A stretch of DNA of 64,000 bases from Hymenobacter sedentarius (lineage in GTDB: Bacteria; Bacteroidota; Bacteroidia; Cytophagales; Hymenobacteraceae): assembly GCF_001507645.1 (NCBI RefSeq), contig NZ_CP013909.1:4216001-4280000 (forward strand), given 5' to 3'. Below are positions 45,477-53,502 of this stretch, piece by piece. Under the pieces are notes generated by a model that saw only the letters and a program-made list of their open reading frames with translations, did no database searches and had not been told where the DNA came from. The stretch's first letter is position 1. Every line of letters begins with the position of its first letter. The translations under genes were made by a program, and so were the position numbers.

Positions 45477-45917
45477 GCGGGAACGGCGCTGCTTGTTGTG
45501 GTTTCAAAGTGAAGAAAGGACCAGCCCCGGCACGTGCCTATTCAGCCTGGTTCAACGGGTATCAAGACGCTGCCCGGAGGAAAGGTTCACGCGGAGGGCA
45601 AACCAGCCGTCCCGGCCGGCAGCGGCCGGTTCCGGTGGGCCACACCGTCAGCGGGGGCCCAGGGGCGACTCGTGGGGTTAGTGCAGCCGCTTTGTCAAGG
45701 CGCTGGCAAGCGCTATGGCTCTCATTAGCGCTAACTTATGTTCAGTATGTCGGTTCACTGAATCCAGGGCAAAGAATTTCAGGAGAACATAAATTTTGGA
45801 AACTGCTCGCCCCTACACAAAGGGGCGCGTCACAAAGACACTCTGTTTAGTAAAACGAGCGATGGGTTAATGTTCAGCTGGTACCGAGCGAATCATGCTT
45901 TTTCCTATATAATATTA
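45477..45917. other. Spacer between sigma factor and esterase 2
   Basis: 441 bp without a convincing gene. TCACTTTG on the minus strand (45505-45512) is a possible -7 box for the sigma gene. The part near 45840-45890 has weak similarity to the dispersed repeat (TTCAGC, CTCGTTTTAC on the minus strand). Confidence 0.5.
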
Positions 45918-45925
45918 TATATTTG
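45918..45925 (+). promoter_or_regulatory. -7 promoter box of esterase 2
   Basis: TATATTTG, a perfect TAnnTTTG, in an AT-rich stretch, 25 bp before the ATG; leader length and sequence (GTGCTTAAACTCAACTC) parallel esterase 1 (GTGCCCAAATTCAACTC). Confidence 0.7.
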
Positions 45926-45950
45926 CGTGCTTAAACTCAACTCATTTTGC

Positions 45951-47198
45951 ATGAAGCGACTTCTCCTCTTGTTATTATTGGTCGGCCCCGTGCTGGCTCA
46001 GGCGCAAACCGTAAAGAATGGCGCTATCGTCATTGGCCACGTCGACAGTCTGACGTCTGCGGTGCTCAACGAGCAGCGCAAGGTGTGGGTGTCGCTGCCG
46101 GCCAGCGCCAGTTACTTGGCGTATGCCAAACAACGCTACCCGGTGGTGTACTTGCTCGACGGCGCCTCTCATTTTGCGTACACCTCGGACATCATTCAGC
46201 GCCTAAGCGCCGCGACAAGTAGCGTATTCCCGGAAATGATTGTGGTTGGCATCGCGAACACCCTGCGCACGCGCGACCTGACGCCCTCGCGCCCAACCAG
46301 TGTGGAAGGCATGTCCCCGGAAGAGTTGAAAACAGCCGGCGGCGCCGAAAAATTCACCGCGTTCATAGAAAAAGAGTTAATTCCCTACATCGAAGCCCAC
46401 TACCCGGCCTCGGCCCACCGCACCCTGATTGGCCACTCGTTTGGGGGGCTGCTGGTGCTGAACACGCTGGTGCACCACGCCACCTTGTTTGAGCATTACG
46501 TGGCCCTGGACCCGAGCCTGTGGTGGGACGGCGAAAAGCTACTCAAAGAGGCCCACGAGGCCTTGGCCCAGCCTCATTTTAAAGGGCGCACGTTATTTGT
46601 TGCCTCGGCCAATACGACCGGTCTGGATTCCGTGCGAGCGGCAAAAGACCCGTCGGTAGACGGGCAGCATACCCGTGCCAAGTGGAAGCTGCGCGGGAAT
46701 TTGGCCCGCACCAAAAGCAACGGATTACGGTCGACTTACCGCTATTACCCCACCGACACCCACAGTTTGGTCACCGTGGATGCGACCTACGACGCGCTGC
46801 GATACATCTTTCAGCCCTACATGCTGGCGCCGGCGGAGTACAGCACCCTCTTTGCGGACAAGCCAACCGAGGCCGCCGCGGCCAAGCTGGTGGCGCATTA
46901 CCAGCAGGTTTCGGCGCGGGTCGGCTACGCGGTGCTGCCGCCCGAGTCAATCGTTACTAGACTGGCTTATAAATTTTTGTCTATGCCCGGGCAAGCCCCA
47001 AGCGCGCTGGCTCTTTACCAGTTAAACCTGCAGAATTATCCCGCCAGCCCCAGCGCGCACGCCACAATGGGCTACTACTACGAAAAGCAAAATCAGCCGG
47101 ACTTGGCAATTGCTTCCTACACGAAGTCCTTGCAGCTAAAGGAAACCCCTATTGTTCGCAAAAAGCTCGACCAGCTTCAGGCTAAAAAACAGGGCTAG
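45951..47198 (+). CDS. Secreted esterase (Fes/esterase D-like) with C-terminal TPR, copy 2
   Basis: 415 residues from the ATG at 45951 (signal peptide MKRLLLLLLLVGPVLAQAQ). Nucleophile S163 in IGHSFGGLL; LDPSLWWD and YPTDTHSLV match copy 1, as does the C-terminal TPR segment (HATMGYYYEKQNQPDLAIASY). The two proteins are collinear and clearly paralogous, and their promoters and leaders were duplicated with them. Copy 2 has slightly more AT-rich codon use, suggesting divergence or separate history. Confidence 0.9.
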   Translation: MKRLLLLLLLVGPVLAQAQTVKNGAIVIGHVDSLTSAVLNEQRKVWVSLPASASYLAYAKQRYPVVYLLDGASHFAYTSDIIQRLSAATSSVFPEMIVVGIANTLRTRDLTPSRPTSVEGMSPEELKTAGGAEKFTAFIEKELIPYIEAHYPASAHRTLIGHSFGGLLVLNTLVHHATLFEHYVALDPSLWWDGEKLLKEAHEALAQPHFKGRTLFVASANTTGLDSVRAAKDPSVDGQHTRAKWKLRGNLARTKSNGLRSTYRYYPTDTHSLVTVDATYDALRYIFQPYMLAPAEYSTLFADKPTEAAAAKLVAHYQQVSARVGYAVLPPESIVTRLAYKFLSMPGQAPSALALYQLNLQNYPASPSAHATMGYYYEKQNQPDLAIASYTKSLQLKETPIVRKKLDQLQAKKQG

Positions 47199-47320
47199 CG
47201 CAGGGAACGCCCACCTCGGTGCGGGGCGGCTAGTTGGCCGTGCATTAGCCCCTAAACGCGTGTAACAGGATTTTACCCCCGCTGCTACAACTGGGCTATC
47301 CTTGACATTGCGAAGCTCAG

Positions 47321-47345
47321 TGAGTTCAGCTAAACGGTGGCAATG
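47321..47345 (-). repeat. Dispersed intergenic repeat, partial, inverted
   Basis: On the minus strand GCCACCGTTTAGCTGAACTC, the right half of the repeat. Confidence 0.65.
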
Positions 47346-47456
47346 GCCTCGGCCACTAGCCGCCCTGTTTTAAAAGCCTAGTGCAGGCCTCGATGGGGGA
47401 TATGGCTCGTAAAAAAAGAAACTATCCTGTCTTCTGTTGCCCTATTTAACCGCGAC

Positions 47457-47464
47457 TACCTTTA
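47457..47464 (+). promoter_or_regulatory. Candidate -7 box of the M61 gene
   Basis: TACCTTTA, 33 bp before the ATG at 47498. Confidence 0.45.
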
Positions 47465-47497
47465 GCGCGTCCTTTGGTTTTTCTATCCCCCCTGTTG

Positions 47498-49336
47498 ATG
47501 ATTCAAAACACGGTTACTGCTTTTCTGGTGGCGCTGCCGCTGGCTTTTTGCGCACCGGTGGCCGCGCAGGCGCCCGTGGCCTACACGGTGGCGTTCCCCA
47601 ATGCCGTGCACCACGAGGCGCGCGTCCGCGTCACGTTTGCGCAACTGCCCCCGGGCCCGTTGCAGGTCCGCATGGCGCGCTCGTCGCCCGGGCGTTACGC
47701 GTTGCACGAATTCGCGAAGAACGTTTACGACGTCAGCGCCACCGACTCGAAAGGCAACCCCTTGCGCATCACCCGGCCCGACCCGTCCGGCTGGGACGTG
47801 GCGGGCCACGACGGGGCCGTGGTGTTCCGCTACACGCTCTTCGGCGACCGGACCGACGGCACCTACGCCGGCATTGACAGCCGCCACGCCCAACTCAACA
47901 TGCCCGCGACCCTGGCCTACGCCCGCGGCCTGGAGCAACGCCCGGCCGAAGTAAAGTTCGACCTGCCGACGGGGTGGCAAGTGGCGTCGCAGCTGCGCCC
48001 CGATGCGGCCACCGGCACGTGGTACGCCCCCCACCTGCAATACCTCATGGACTCACCCGCCTCGCTGGGGCCGCTCCAGACGCGCACGTGGCAGGAACAA
48101 GGCCGCACCATCGAAATGCAGATGCTACACGAGGGCACCGACGCCGAGTTGGACAGTTACGTAGCGCTAACCAAAAAAGTGGTGAAGGAAGCGGCCGCGG
48201 TCTTCGGAGAGTTGCCGGCGTACGACTTCGGCCGCTACACCTTCCTGGCCAACTACCTGCCCCAAACCAGCGGCGACGGCATGGAGCACCGCAACTCCAC
48301 GGTCGTCACCAGCAACCTGCCCCTGCGCGGGGCCGGTGCCGAGCGCAATTTGGGCACCGTGGCGCACGAGTTTTTCCATAGCTGGAACGTGGAGCGCATC
48401 CGCCCCCAAGACCTGGAGCCTTTCGATTTCGACCGGGCTGACATGAGCAGCGGGCTGTGGTTTGCTGAAGGCTTCACGTCGTATTACGGCCCGTTGCTGC
48501 TGCGCCGCGCCGGGGTGTTGACCGACCAACAATTCTGCGAGAGGGGGGTGAACGGCCTCGTCAACGCCCTGTTGCTGTCGCCGGGGGCAGCCCGCTACTC
48601 CCCGGTGCAGATGAGCCAGCAAGCGCCGTTCGTGGATGCCGCCGCGGCCATTGACCCGGATAACCGCGCGAACACCTACCTCAGCTATTACGCCATCGGC
48701 GGGGCCAACGCCTTGGCGCTGGATTTGGACCTGCGGGCCAACCACAAAACGACCCTCGACGCCTTTATGCGGGCCGTGTGGCGGCAGTACGGCAAAGCCC
48801 AGCGCAACTACGCCCCCGAGCGCCCCTACACCCTGCCCGATTTGCAGCGGGTGCTGGGCGAAGTCAGCCACGACACCGCTTTTGCGGGTCGCTTTTTCCG
48901 CGACCACATTTACGGGCACGAGCTGCCGAAGTTCGCGCAACTCCTGGCCCCGGCGGGCTTGCAACTGCGCAAGGCCAAAGCCGGGCAGGCCAGCCTCGGC
49001 CTCAACCGCCTCCAATTCCTGCCCGACAGCAGCGGCGCGTTGCTGCCTGCTTCGTCCCTCGTCGGCAGCCCGCTCTACCAGGCCGGCATCGACCGGGAGG
49101 ACGTGCTGCTCAAATTCGATGGCCAACCGCTGAAACGAGCCACGGTGCTACAGCAATTACTGGCCACGCACAAGCCCGGTGATGTGGTGCCGGTGGAAGT
49201 GCGGGCCCGGGACGGCGTGCGCACCGTGCCGGTAACGCTCCAGGAAGCACCGACGCTGGAAGTGGTGGCCCTCCCGTCGGCCACGCGCCAGCAACTAGCT
49301 TTCCGTAAAGCATGGTTAAGTGGAAAAAAGAACTAA
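47498..49336 (+). CDS. Secreted M61 family metallopeptidase with PDZ domain
   Basis: 612 residues from the ATG at 47498 (signal peptide MIQNTVTAFLVALPLAFCAP). Zinc motif HEFFH (H290, E291, H294) followed by SWNVERIRP, and E324 in WFAEGFTSYY, are the glycyl aminopeptidase (M61) signature. GMEHRNS (261-267) matches the family's substrate-pocket motif. A PDZ domain lies at about 510-590 (SPLYQAGIDREDVLLKFDG). M61 enzymes remove N-terminal Gly or Ala. A start 24 bp earlier is possible but less signal-like. Confidence 0.93.
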   Translation: MIQNTVTAFLVALPLAFCAPVAAQAPVAYTVAFPNAVHHEARVRVTFAQLPPGPLQVRMARSSPGRYALHEFAKNVYDVSATDSKGNPLRITRPDPSGWDVAGHDGAVVFRYTLFGDRTDGTYAGIDSRHAQLNMPATLAYARGLEQRPAEVKFDLPTGWQVASQLRPDAATGTWYAPHLQYLMDSPASLGPLQTRTWQEQGRTIEMQMLHEGTDAELDSYVALTKKVVKEAAAVFGELPAYDFGRYTFLANYLPQTSGDGMEHRNSTVVTSNLPLRGAGAERNLGTVAHEFFHSWNVERIRPQDLEPFDFDRADMSSGLWFAEGFTSYYGPLLLRRAGVLTDQQFCERGVNGLVNALLLSPGAARYSPVQMSQQAPFVDAAAAIDPDNRANTYLSYYAIGGANALALDLDLRANHKTTLDAFMRAVWRQYGKAQRNYAPERPYTLPDLQRVLGEVSHDTAFAGRFFRDHIYGHELPKFAQLLAPAGLQLRKAKAGQASLGLNRLQFLPDSSGALLPASSLVGSPLYQAGIDREDVLLKFDGQPLKRATVLQQLLATHKPGDVVPVEVRARDGVRTVPVTLQEAPTLEVVALPSATRQQLAFRKAWLSGKKN

Positions 49337-49484
49337 CCGGCTCCAGCGTGGCACGGGAAAATCGATGGCACCCTGGTTGCGCGCTCAGCTAAGCCATTTA
49401 GTCGCGTTGTGCCAGGCCGGTGTGTGGTTCGTTCGTGCGATGATTTGCGCCCGCTCAATTCATAGTCGGTCAGTTGCCCGATGC

Positions 49485-49676
49485 TAGGTTCAGGAAAACG
49501 GTCGTGGCTGTTGCAGAACTCAGCGGGACACCTTCAAGCGAAGTCTTTACGAACCGAGCTGAAGGAGAATGACGCTTAAACGGGCTTTTGACACGCGCTG
49601 AGTGTAAGCACATAGCGTTTCTGCGTTGCCCACCGAGTTTTGCAACAGCCACGGTCGGAATCGTGAAACGAGGGCG
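49485..49676 (-). repeat. Dispersed intergenic repeat split by the MITE
   Basis: Without the MITE and one GGTC, the minus strand reads CTCGTTTCACGATTCCGACC then GTTTTCCTGAACC, the consensus short form. Left part 49485-49504, right part 49653-49676. Confidence 0.9.
49505..49652. mobile_element. 148-bp MITE with IS1182-like ends
   Basis: About 24-bp terminal inverted repeats with three mismatches start GTGGCTGTTGCA, matching the first 12 bp and most of the first 18 bp of the IS1182-type element's ends. GGTC flanks both sides (49501-49504, 49653-49656). It has no coding capacity. Presumably mobilised in trans by an IS1182 transposase. Confidence 0.9.
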
Positions 49677-50089
49677 AGCAGCAAGCGGAATTGCTCAGTA
49701 AAGCGCAAGTTTTTTTATGCCGCAATCTTCCGCTTTCTTAACGGGTAGGAACAAGCCCATTTAACACATAAAAAAAGGCATTCCTCACTGATCATCAGAA
49801 TCAATAGCCGTTCGGTCAGCATAGGGCTCGGTGGACGCCGTTGATGGTACAATCATCTGAAAACGACCCTGGCGGGATGAACACTACGGGGAACAGTAGA
49901 AGGAAGGCCAGCACGGAGTTGTTCGGCGTAATCTTCAAGCGAACTGAGGTCGGGTGCTCTGGCATAACGGCGCCGGTGATTTTTGGCGTCGCGGGCAGGT
50001 TCCGCCGCAGGTAGACAATTTTAGCAGAGCAAGTGCCATATGCTCACGCACCAGTCGTGCGAAAGAGCATTATTTACCGACGAACTTCA
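49657..50089. other. Spacer with little recognisable content
   Basis: Apart from one doubtful small frame on the minus strand, I see no gene. Base composition is lower in GC than the neighbours and it may be decayed sequence beside the tRNA. Confidence 0.5.
49816..49965 (-). CDS. Doubtful small membrane-type ORF
   Basis: 49 codons from the ATG at 49965: a polar N-terminus (MPEHPTSVRLKITPNNS), one hydrophobic helix (VLAFLLLFPVVFI) and a short tail. The frame is open for 16 more codons upstream without a start. It could be a fragment or chance; no family recognised. Confidence 0.2.
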   Translation of the reverse strand: MPEHPTSVRLKITPNNSVLAFLLLFPVVFIPPGSFSDDCTINGVHRALC

Positions 50090-50389
50090 TTAGGCCTGGT
50101 TAGCAACGTAGAACGCCGCACAGTCTGCCTCGCTCACCCGGTACTTTGGCCGGGCCAACGTGCCGTGATTTGCAGCATGAATCCTACCCAATCGAATGTA
50201 CCGAATTACGGTCTTCTCGTGGACCTTTAGGCGCTGGGCTACCATCTTTGAAGTAAGCAGGTCGGCAGTCTTGCCCGCCAGCGCGTTATTTGTAGCCCCC
50301 TGTCGGGCTAGCTCCTGACGAATATCCGTCAGCAAGTGAACGGCCAGTTGCTGAACAAAGTCGGGTGGTAATGTTAAGGTGAATTGCAT
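50090..50389 (-). CDS. Small helix-turn-helix (excisionase/MerR-like) DNA-binding protein
   Basis: 99 residues from the ATG at 50389 (MQFTLTLPPDF). The C-terminal half LLTSKMVAQRLKVHEKTVIRYIRLGRIHAAN followed by KYRVSEADCAAF is the HTH_17 excisionase-type winged helix. The N-terminal half (FVQQLAVHLLTDIRQELARQ) is helical. Such proteins regulate or help excise mobile elements. It lies 228 bp from the 3' end of a tRNA gene, but no integrase is seen, so it may be a leftover of an integrated element. Confidence 0.8.
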   Translation of the reverse strand: MQFTLTLPPDFVQQLAVHLLTDIRQELARQGATNNALAGKTADLLTSKMVAQRLKVHEKTVIRYIRLGRIHAANHGTLARPKYRVSEADCAAFYVANQA

Positions 50390-50580
50390 CTGGTAAAGTG
50401 CTGGTTTAGTGACACCTCCCTTTACGCAAAACGACCTACCCCTCGTTACCAACAGCCTTACGGTATTTTATAGAACATTAAGGAACAGTGGTTTGCGAAC
50501 ATAGCGAACACTAGGGGATTCTACGGCCAACAACAGCCCTCTCCAACAGAGGTGGTACTATAATGGTACTAAAATAACAA

Positions 50581-50612
50581 AAAACCCCTTCTACTTGAAT
50601 TAGACGGGGTTT
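50581..50612 (-). terminator. Terminator after the tRNA
   Basis: On the minus strand AAACCCC ... GGGGTTTT with an inner TCTA/TAGA pairing, followed by a run of T. Confidence 0.8.
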
Positions 50613-50616
50613 CTAG

Positions 50617-50690
50617 TGGGCCCAACTGGAATCGAACCAGTGACCTGCTGATTATGAGTCAGCTGCTCTAACCGATTGAGCTATAGGCCC
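50617..50690 (-). tRNA. tRNA with CAT anticodon (Met, or Ile2)
   Basis: 74 nt on the minus strand without encoded CCA. Acceptor GGGCCTA pairs with TGGGCCC (one T-G) plus discriminator A. D arm GCTCAATCGGTTAGAGC, anticodon arm CTGACTCATAATCAG with CAT, T arm GGTTCGATTCC. CAT can mean elongator Met or the Ile2 tRNA whose C34 is modified to lysidine; I cannot separate them by eye. Confidence 0.95.
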
Positions 50691-50789
50691 GGTGCTGGAG
50701 GCAGTCATCTTTCACCTCAACCCTTGCCGTTGCCGGCCCTCCAACCCGACAAAAGTACGACCTTCGCCCACGGAAAAACAAGCCACCCC

Positions 50790-51449
50790 ATGCTACCTCA
50801 TCTGTTATTCGATTTTGGCGGCGTCATCATCGACATTGATTACGAGGCCACCCCGGCGGCCATGCGGCGGCTAAGCCGAGCCGGCAGCACCATCGAGTTT
50901 TCGCAAGCCCAACAGGCTGAACTGTTTGACCTGTTTGAAACGGGCCGCATCACGCCGGCCGAATTTCGGGCCGGGCTGCGCGAAGCTTATCAGCTCGACG
51001 CCACCGACGCCGAACTCGACGCCGCATGGCACGCCATGCTGCTCGACGTGCCGGCCGAGCGCCTGGCCCTGATTGGCGAGCTGCGCAAGCAAGGCCACCA
51101 AACGGCCCTGCTGAGCAACACCAACTCCTTGCACATCGCCGAAATCAACCAGCGCCTGGCCACCAAATACGGCTTTAAGCATGGCATTGCCGACGTACTC
51201 GACCGCGTGTTTTACTCGCAGGAAGTGGGCCTGCGCAAGCCGGGCGAGGAAATATTCCGGCACGCGCTAACCGAAATGAACTGGCAAGCCGCGGATACGT
51301 TGTTCATTGAGGACAGCCCGCAGCACGTGGCCACGGCCCGGCGCCTGGGGCTGCGGGTGCTGCACCTGGCCCCACCCCTCACCCTCACCACTGCCCTGCC
51401 CGAAGCCATCCGTGCCTTTCCCCGAGAATACGCCCCCGCCCGTTCCTGA
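50790..51449 (+). CDS. HAD family phosphatase
   Basis: 219 residues from the ATG at 50790 (upstream frame runs into the tRNA). HAD motif I FDFGGVIIDID (nucleophile Asp plus general acid), motif II LLSNTNS, motif III Lys in GLRKPGEE, motif IV IEDSPQHV. The four-helix cap follows motif I. It resembles the YihX-type glucose-1-phosphate/FMN phosphatases; the substrate is undetermined. The downstream M50 gene starts inside its 3' end. Confidence 0.88.
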   Translation: MLPHLLFDFGGVIIDIDYEATPAAMRRLSRAGSTIEFSQAQQAELFDLFETGRITPAEFRAGLREAYQLDATDAELDAAWHAMLLDVPAERLALIGELRKQGHQTALLSNTNSLHIAEINQRLATKYGFKHGIADVLDRVFYSQEVGLRKPGEEIFRHALTEMNWQAADTLFIEDSPQHVATARRLGLRVLHLAPPLTLTTALPEAIRAFPREYAPARS

Positions 51450-52689
51450 CCCCACCGACTACCCCGAGGTGGCCCGCACTGCCGATTCAGCGCCGGTGCC
51501 CGCGCCGCATGCGCGGCTCACGCTGGAGCAGGTCCGGGCCCGCCGGCTGTTCCGGCGCTTCGAGCGGCCCGAGCCGTCGCCGGCACGCACGTACGCCGTG
51601 CACATCCTGCTATTTTTAATCACGCTCGTGACCACCACACTGGCGGGCATTCAACTCACGCGGGGCGACATCGGGTTTCTGCCCCTCGATGTGTTTGCGC
51701 TGCGCGGGGCCGCGCTGCGCGCCGAGGTGGAGCGCGGACTGTGGTTTGCGCTGCCGTTTTTGGGCGTGCTCACGGTGCACGAGTTTGGGCATTACTTCAC
51801 GGCCCGGCACAACCGCGTGCGTGCCTCGCTGCCATACTACATCCCGTTTCCGATGGGGCTGGGTACGTTTGGGGCCATCATCCGCATCAAGGACCGGATT
51901 TTCTCGCGGCGCGAGTTTTTCGATATTGGGCTGGCTGGGCCGCTGGCGGGCTTTGTGGTGGCGGTGCCGCTGCTGGTGTACGGCTTCACGCAACTGCCGC
52001 CGCTGGATTATCTATTCGCCATTCACCCCGAGTACGCCCGGTACGGCGCCGACTACGCCCGCTATGTGTACCCGCCCGGCCAGGAAGGCATTACGCTGGC
52101 CAAGCCCCTGCTCTACCGATTGCTCGAGGCCGCGTTTGCCAACCCGGCCCGGCTGCCCCACCCCAACGAGCTAATGCACTACCCCGTGCTGATGGCCGGC
52201 GCCCTGAGTTTGTTCTTCACCGCCCTCAACCTGCTGCCCATGGGCCAGCTCGACGGCGGCCACATCCTCTACGGGCTGATGGGCCGGCGGCGCTTCAACC
52301 AGGCTGCGCTGGTGCTCTTCATCGGGTTTGTTTTTTATGCCGGACTAGGGTTGTTCACGCTGCACAGCGACTGGCAAACCTGGCTCTACGGCGGCCCGGT
52401 GTATGCGCTGTACCTGGGGCTGATATTCTGGCGGGTGCTGCCGAAGCCGCGCCAGGGGCTGCTGCTGGCGGCGGGCATCTGGTGCGCACAGCTGGCCTTT
52501 AGCGTAGCCCAACCCGGCGTTATGGGCAACCCCGGCTGGCTGATATTCGGCTTGCTGCTGGGCCGCTTCACGGGCATTTACCACCCGCCTGCGCCCGACG
52601 AACGGCGGCTGAGCCCCGGCCGCAAAGTAATGGGCTGGCTGATGGTGGTTATTTTTGTCCTTTGCTTCACCCCCAGCCCGTTTAAGTAA
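51412..52689 (+). CDS. Site-2 protease family (M50) membrane metallopeptidase
   Basis: 425 residues from a GTG at 51412, overlapping the HAD gene by 38 bp. Zinc site HEFGH (H123, E124, H127) in the first conserved membrane segment and the third ligand Asp in NLLPMGQLDGGHIL. Several further membrane helices. Site-2-type proteases cut membrane proteins such as anti-sigma factors; this resembles the plant/bacterial EGY-like group. Overlap with the phosphatase gene suggests translational coupling. Confidence 0.9.
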   Translation: MPFPENTPPPVPDPTDYPEVARTADSAPVPAPHARLTLEQVRARRLFRRFERPEPSPARTYAVHILLFLITLVTTTLAGIQLTRGDIGFLPLDVFALRGAALRAEVERGLWFALPFLGVLTVHEFGHYFTARHNRVRASLPYYIPFPMGLGTFGAIIRIKDRIFSRREFFDIGLAGPLAGFVVAVPLLVYGFTQLPPLDYLFAIHPEYARYGADYARYVYPPGQEGITLAKPLLYRLLEAAFANPARLPHPNELMHYPVLMAGALSLFFTALNLLPMGQLDGGHILYGLMGRRRFNQAALVLFIGFVFYAGLGLFTLHSDWQTWLYGGPVYALYLGLIFWRVLPKPRQGLLLAAGIWCAQLAFSVAQPGVMGNPGWLIFGLLLGRFTGIYHPPAPDERRLSPGRKVMGWLMVVIFVLCFTPSPFK

Positions 52690-52815
52690 AGGCCTTCGGG
52701 CATTCAGATTAACCAAGCTGGTTAAACCAGAAATCGGTACAGCCGGGCGGCATGGTTGGCTATTTTCTCATTTGCTTTTCAGCCGCAGCGCCGGCTATTT
52801 GTCTTTTTTCTCGGA

Positions 52816-53454
52816 ATGATTTTTACCCAAAAACAGCTTTTTCTGGGCACTACCCACATTGCCTTGCGGGCCGAAAGCCTGTACGTCTGCAAGCGCAATC
52901 CGCAGGGGGTGGCCACCCTCGAAACCGAAGTGCCCTACGAAGAAATCCTGCCGGTGAAGTCCGGCGAGCACCGCCTCATCCCGGTTAATCAGCTCGTGCT
53001 CACGGGCCTGCTGCTGGTGTTTCTGGGCTATGGGCCCTGGCGCGAGTGGCTGGCCACGGGCCACACCGGCTTCCCGCTCTACTCCTGGTGGCTGATTCTG
53101 GGCGTGAATGCCTTGTCGATGTGGATTCGCTTTGAGCAGCAGTGGTGCACCTTCCGGCTGCAAACCGCCCACCTGTCCGTGACCCTGGCCGGGCGGCCCT
53201 GGCAGCGCAAGCAGTTCCGGGCGCTGGTGGCGGAGCTGGAGCGCCGCACCAAAACCTACCTGCGCGACGAGTACGGGCAGGTCAACCCCCTGGGCTTTAT
53301 TGAGCCGCAGCTCCGGCGGGTGGCCTGGCTGCACGAGCTGGACGTGCTCAGCGCCCGCGAAGCCCAGGCCCTCTCCACGCGCCTCACTGGCCGCCGCAGC
53401 ACCGATACGCTCCGAAGCATGGGCCAGGAGCTGGATTCGCCGTACCTAAACTAA
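52816..53454 (+). CDS. Conserved-looking protein of unknown function with two membrane helices
   Basis: 212 residues from the ATG at 52816 (MIFTQKQLFLGTTHIALR). N-terminal beta-rich part like a PH-type domain, two hydrophobic helices (LVLTGLLLVFLGYG and SWWLILGVNALSMW), then a soluble C-terminus with many charged residues. I do not recognise a family. Probably an inner membrane protein. 127 bp after the M50 gene. Confidence 0.7.
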   Translation: MIFTQKQLFLGTTHIALRAESLYVCKRNPQGVATLETEVPYEEILPVKSGEHRLIPVNQLVLTGLLLVFLGYGPWREWLATGHTGFPLYSWWLILGVNALSMWIRFEQQWCTFRLQTAHLSVTLAGRPWQRKQFRALVAELERRTKTYLRDEYGQVNPLGFIEPQLRRVAWLHELDVLSAREAQALSTRLTGRRSTDTLRSMGQELDSPYLN

Positions 53455-53502
53455 CGATTTCGGCGGCGGGCTGTTGCGGGTTTTCTTCTTTTTCAGCACG
53501 CC

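Noticed and set aside
50390..50616. Integration site (att) repeat of the tRNA 3' end
   Set aside because: I could not find a second copy of the tRNA end in the window.
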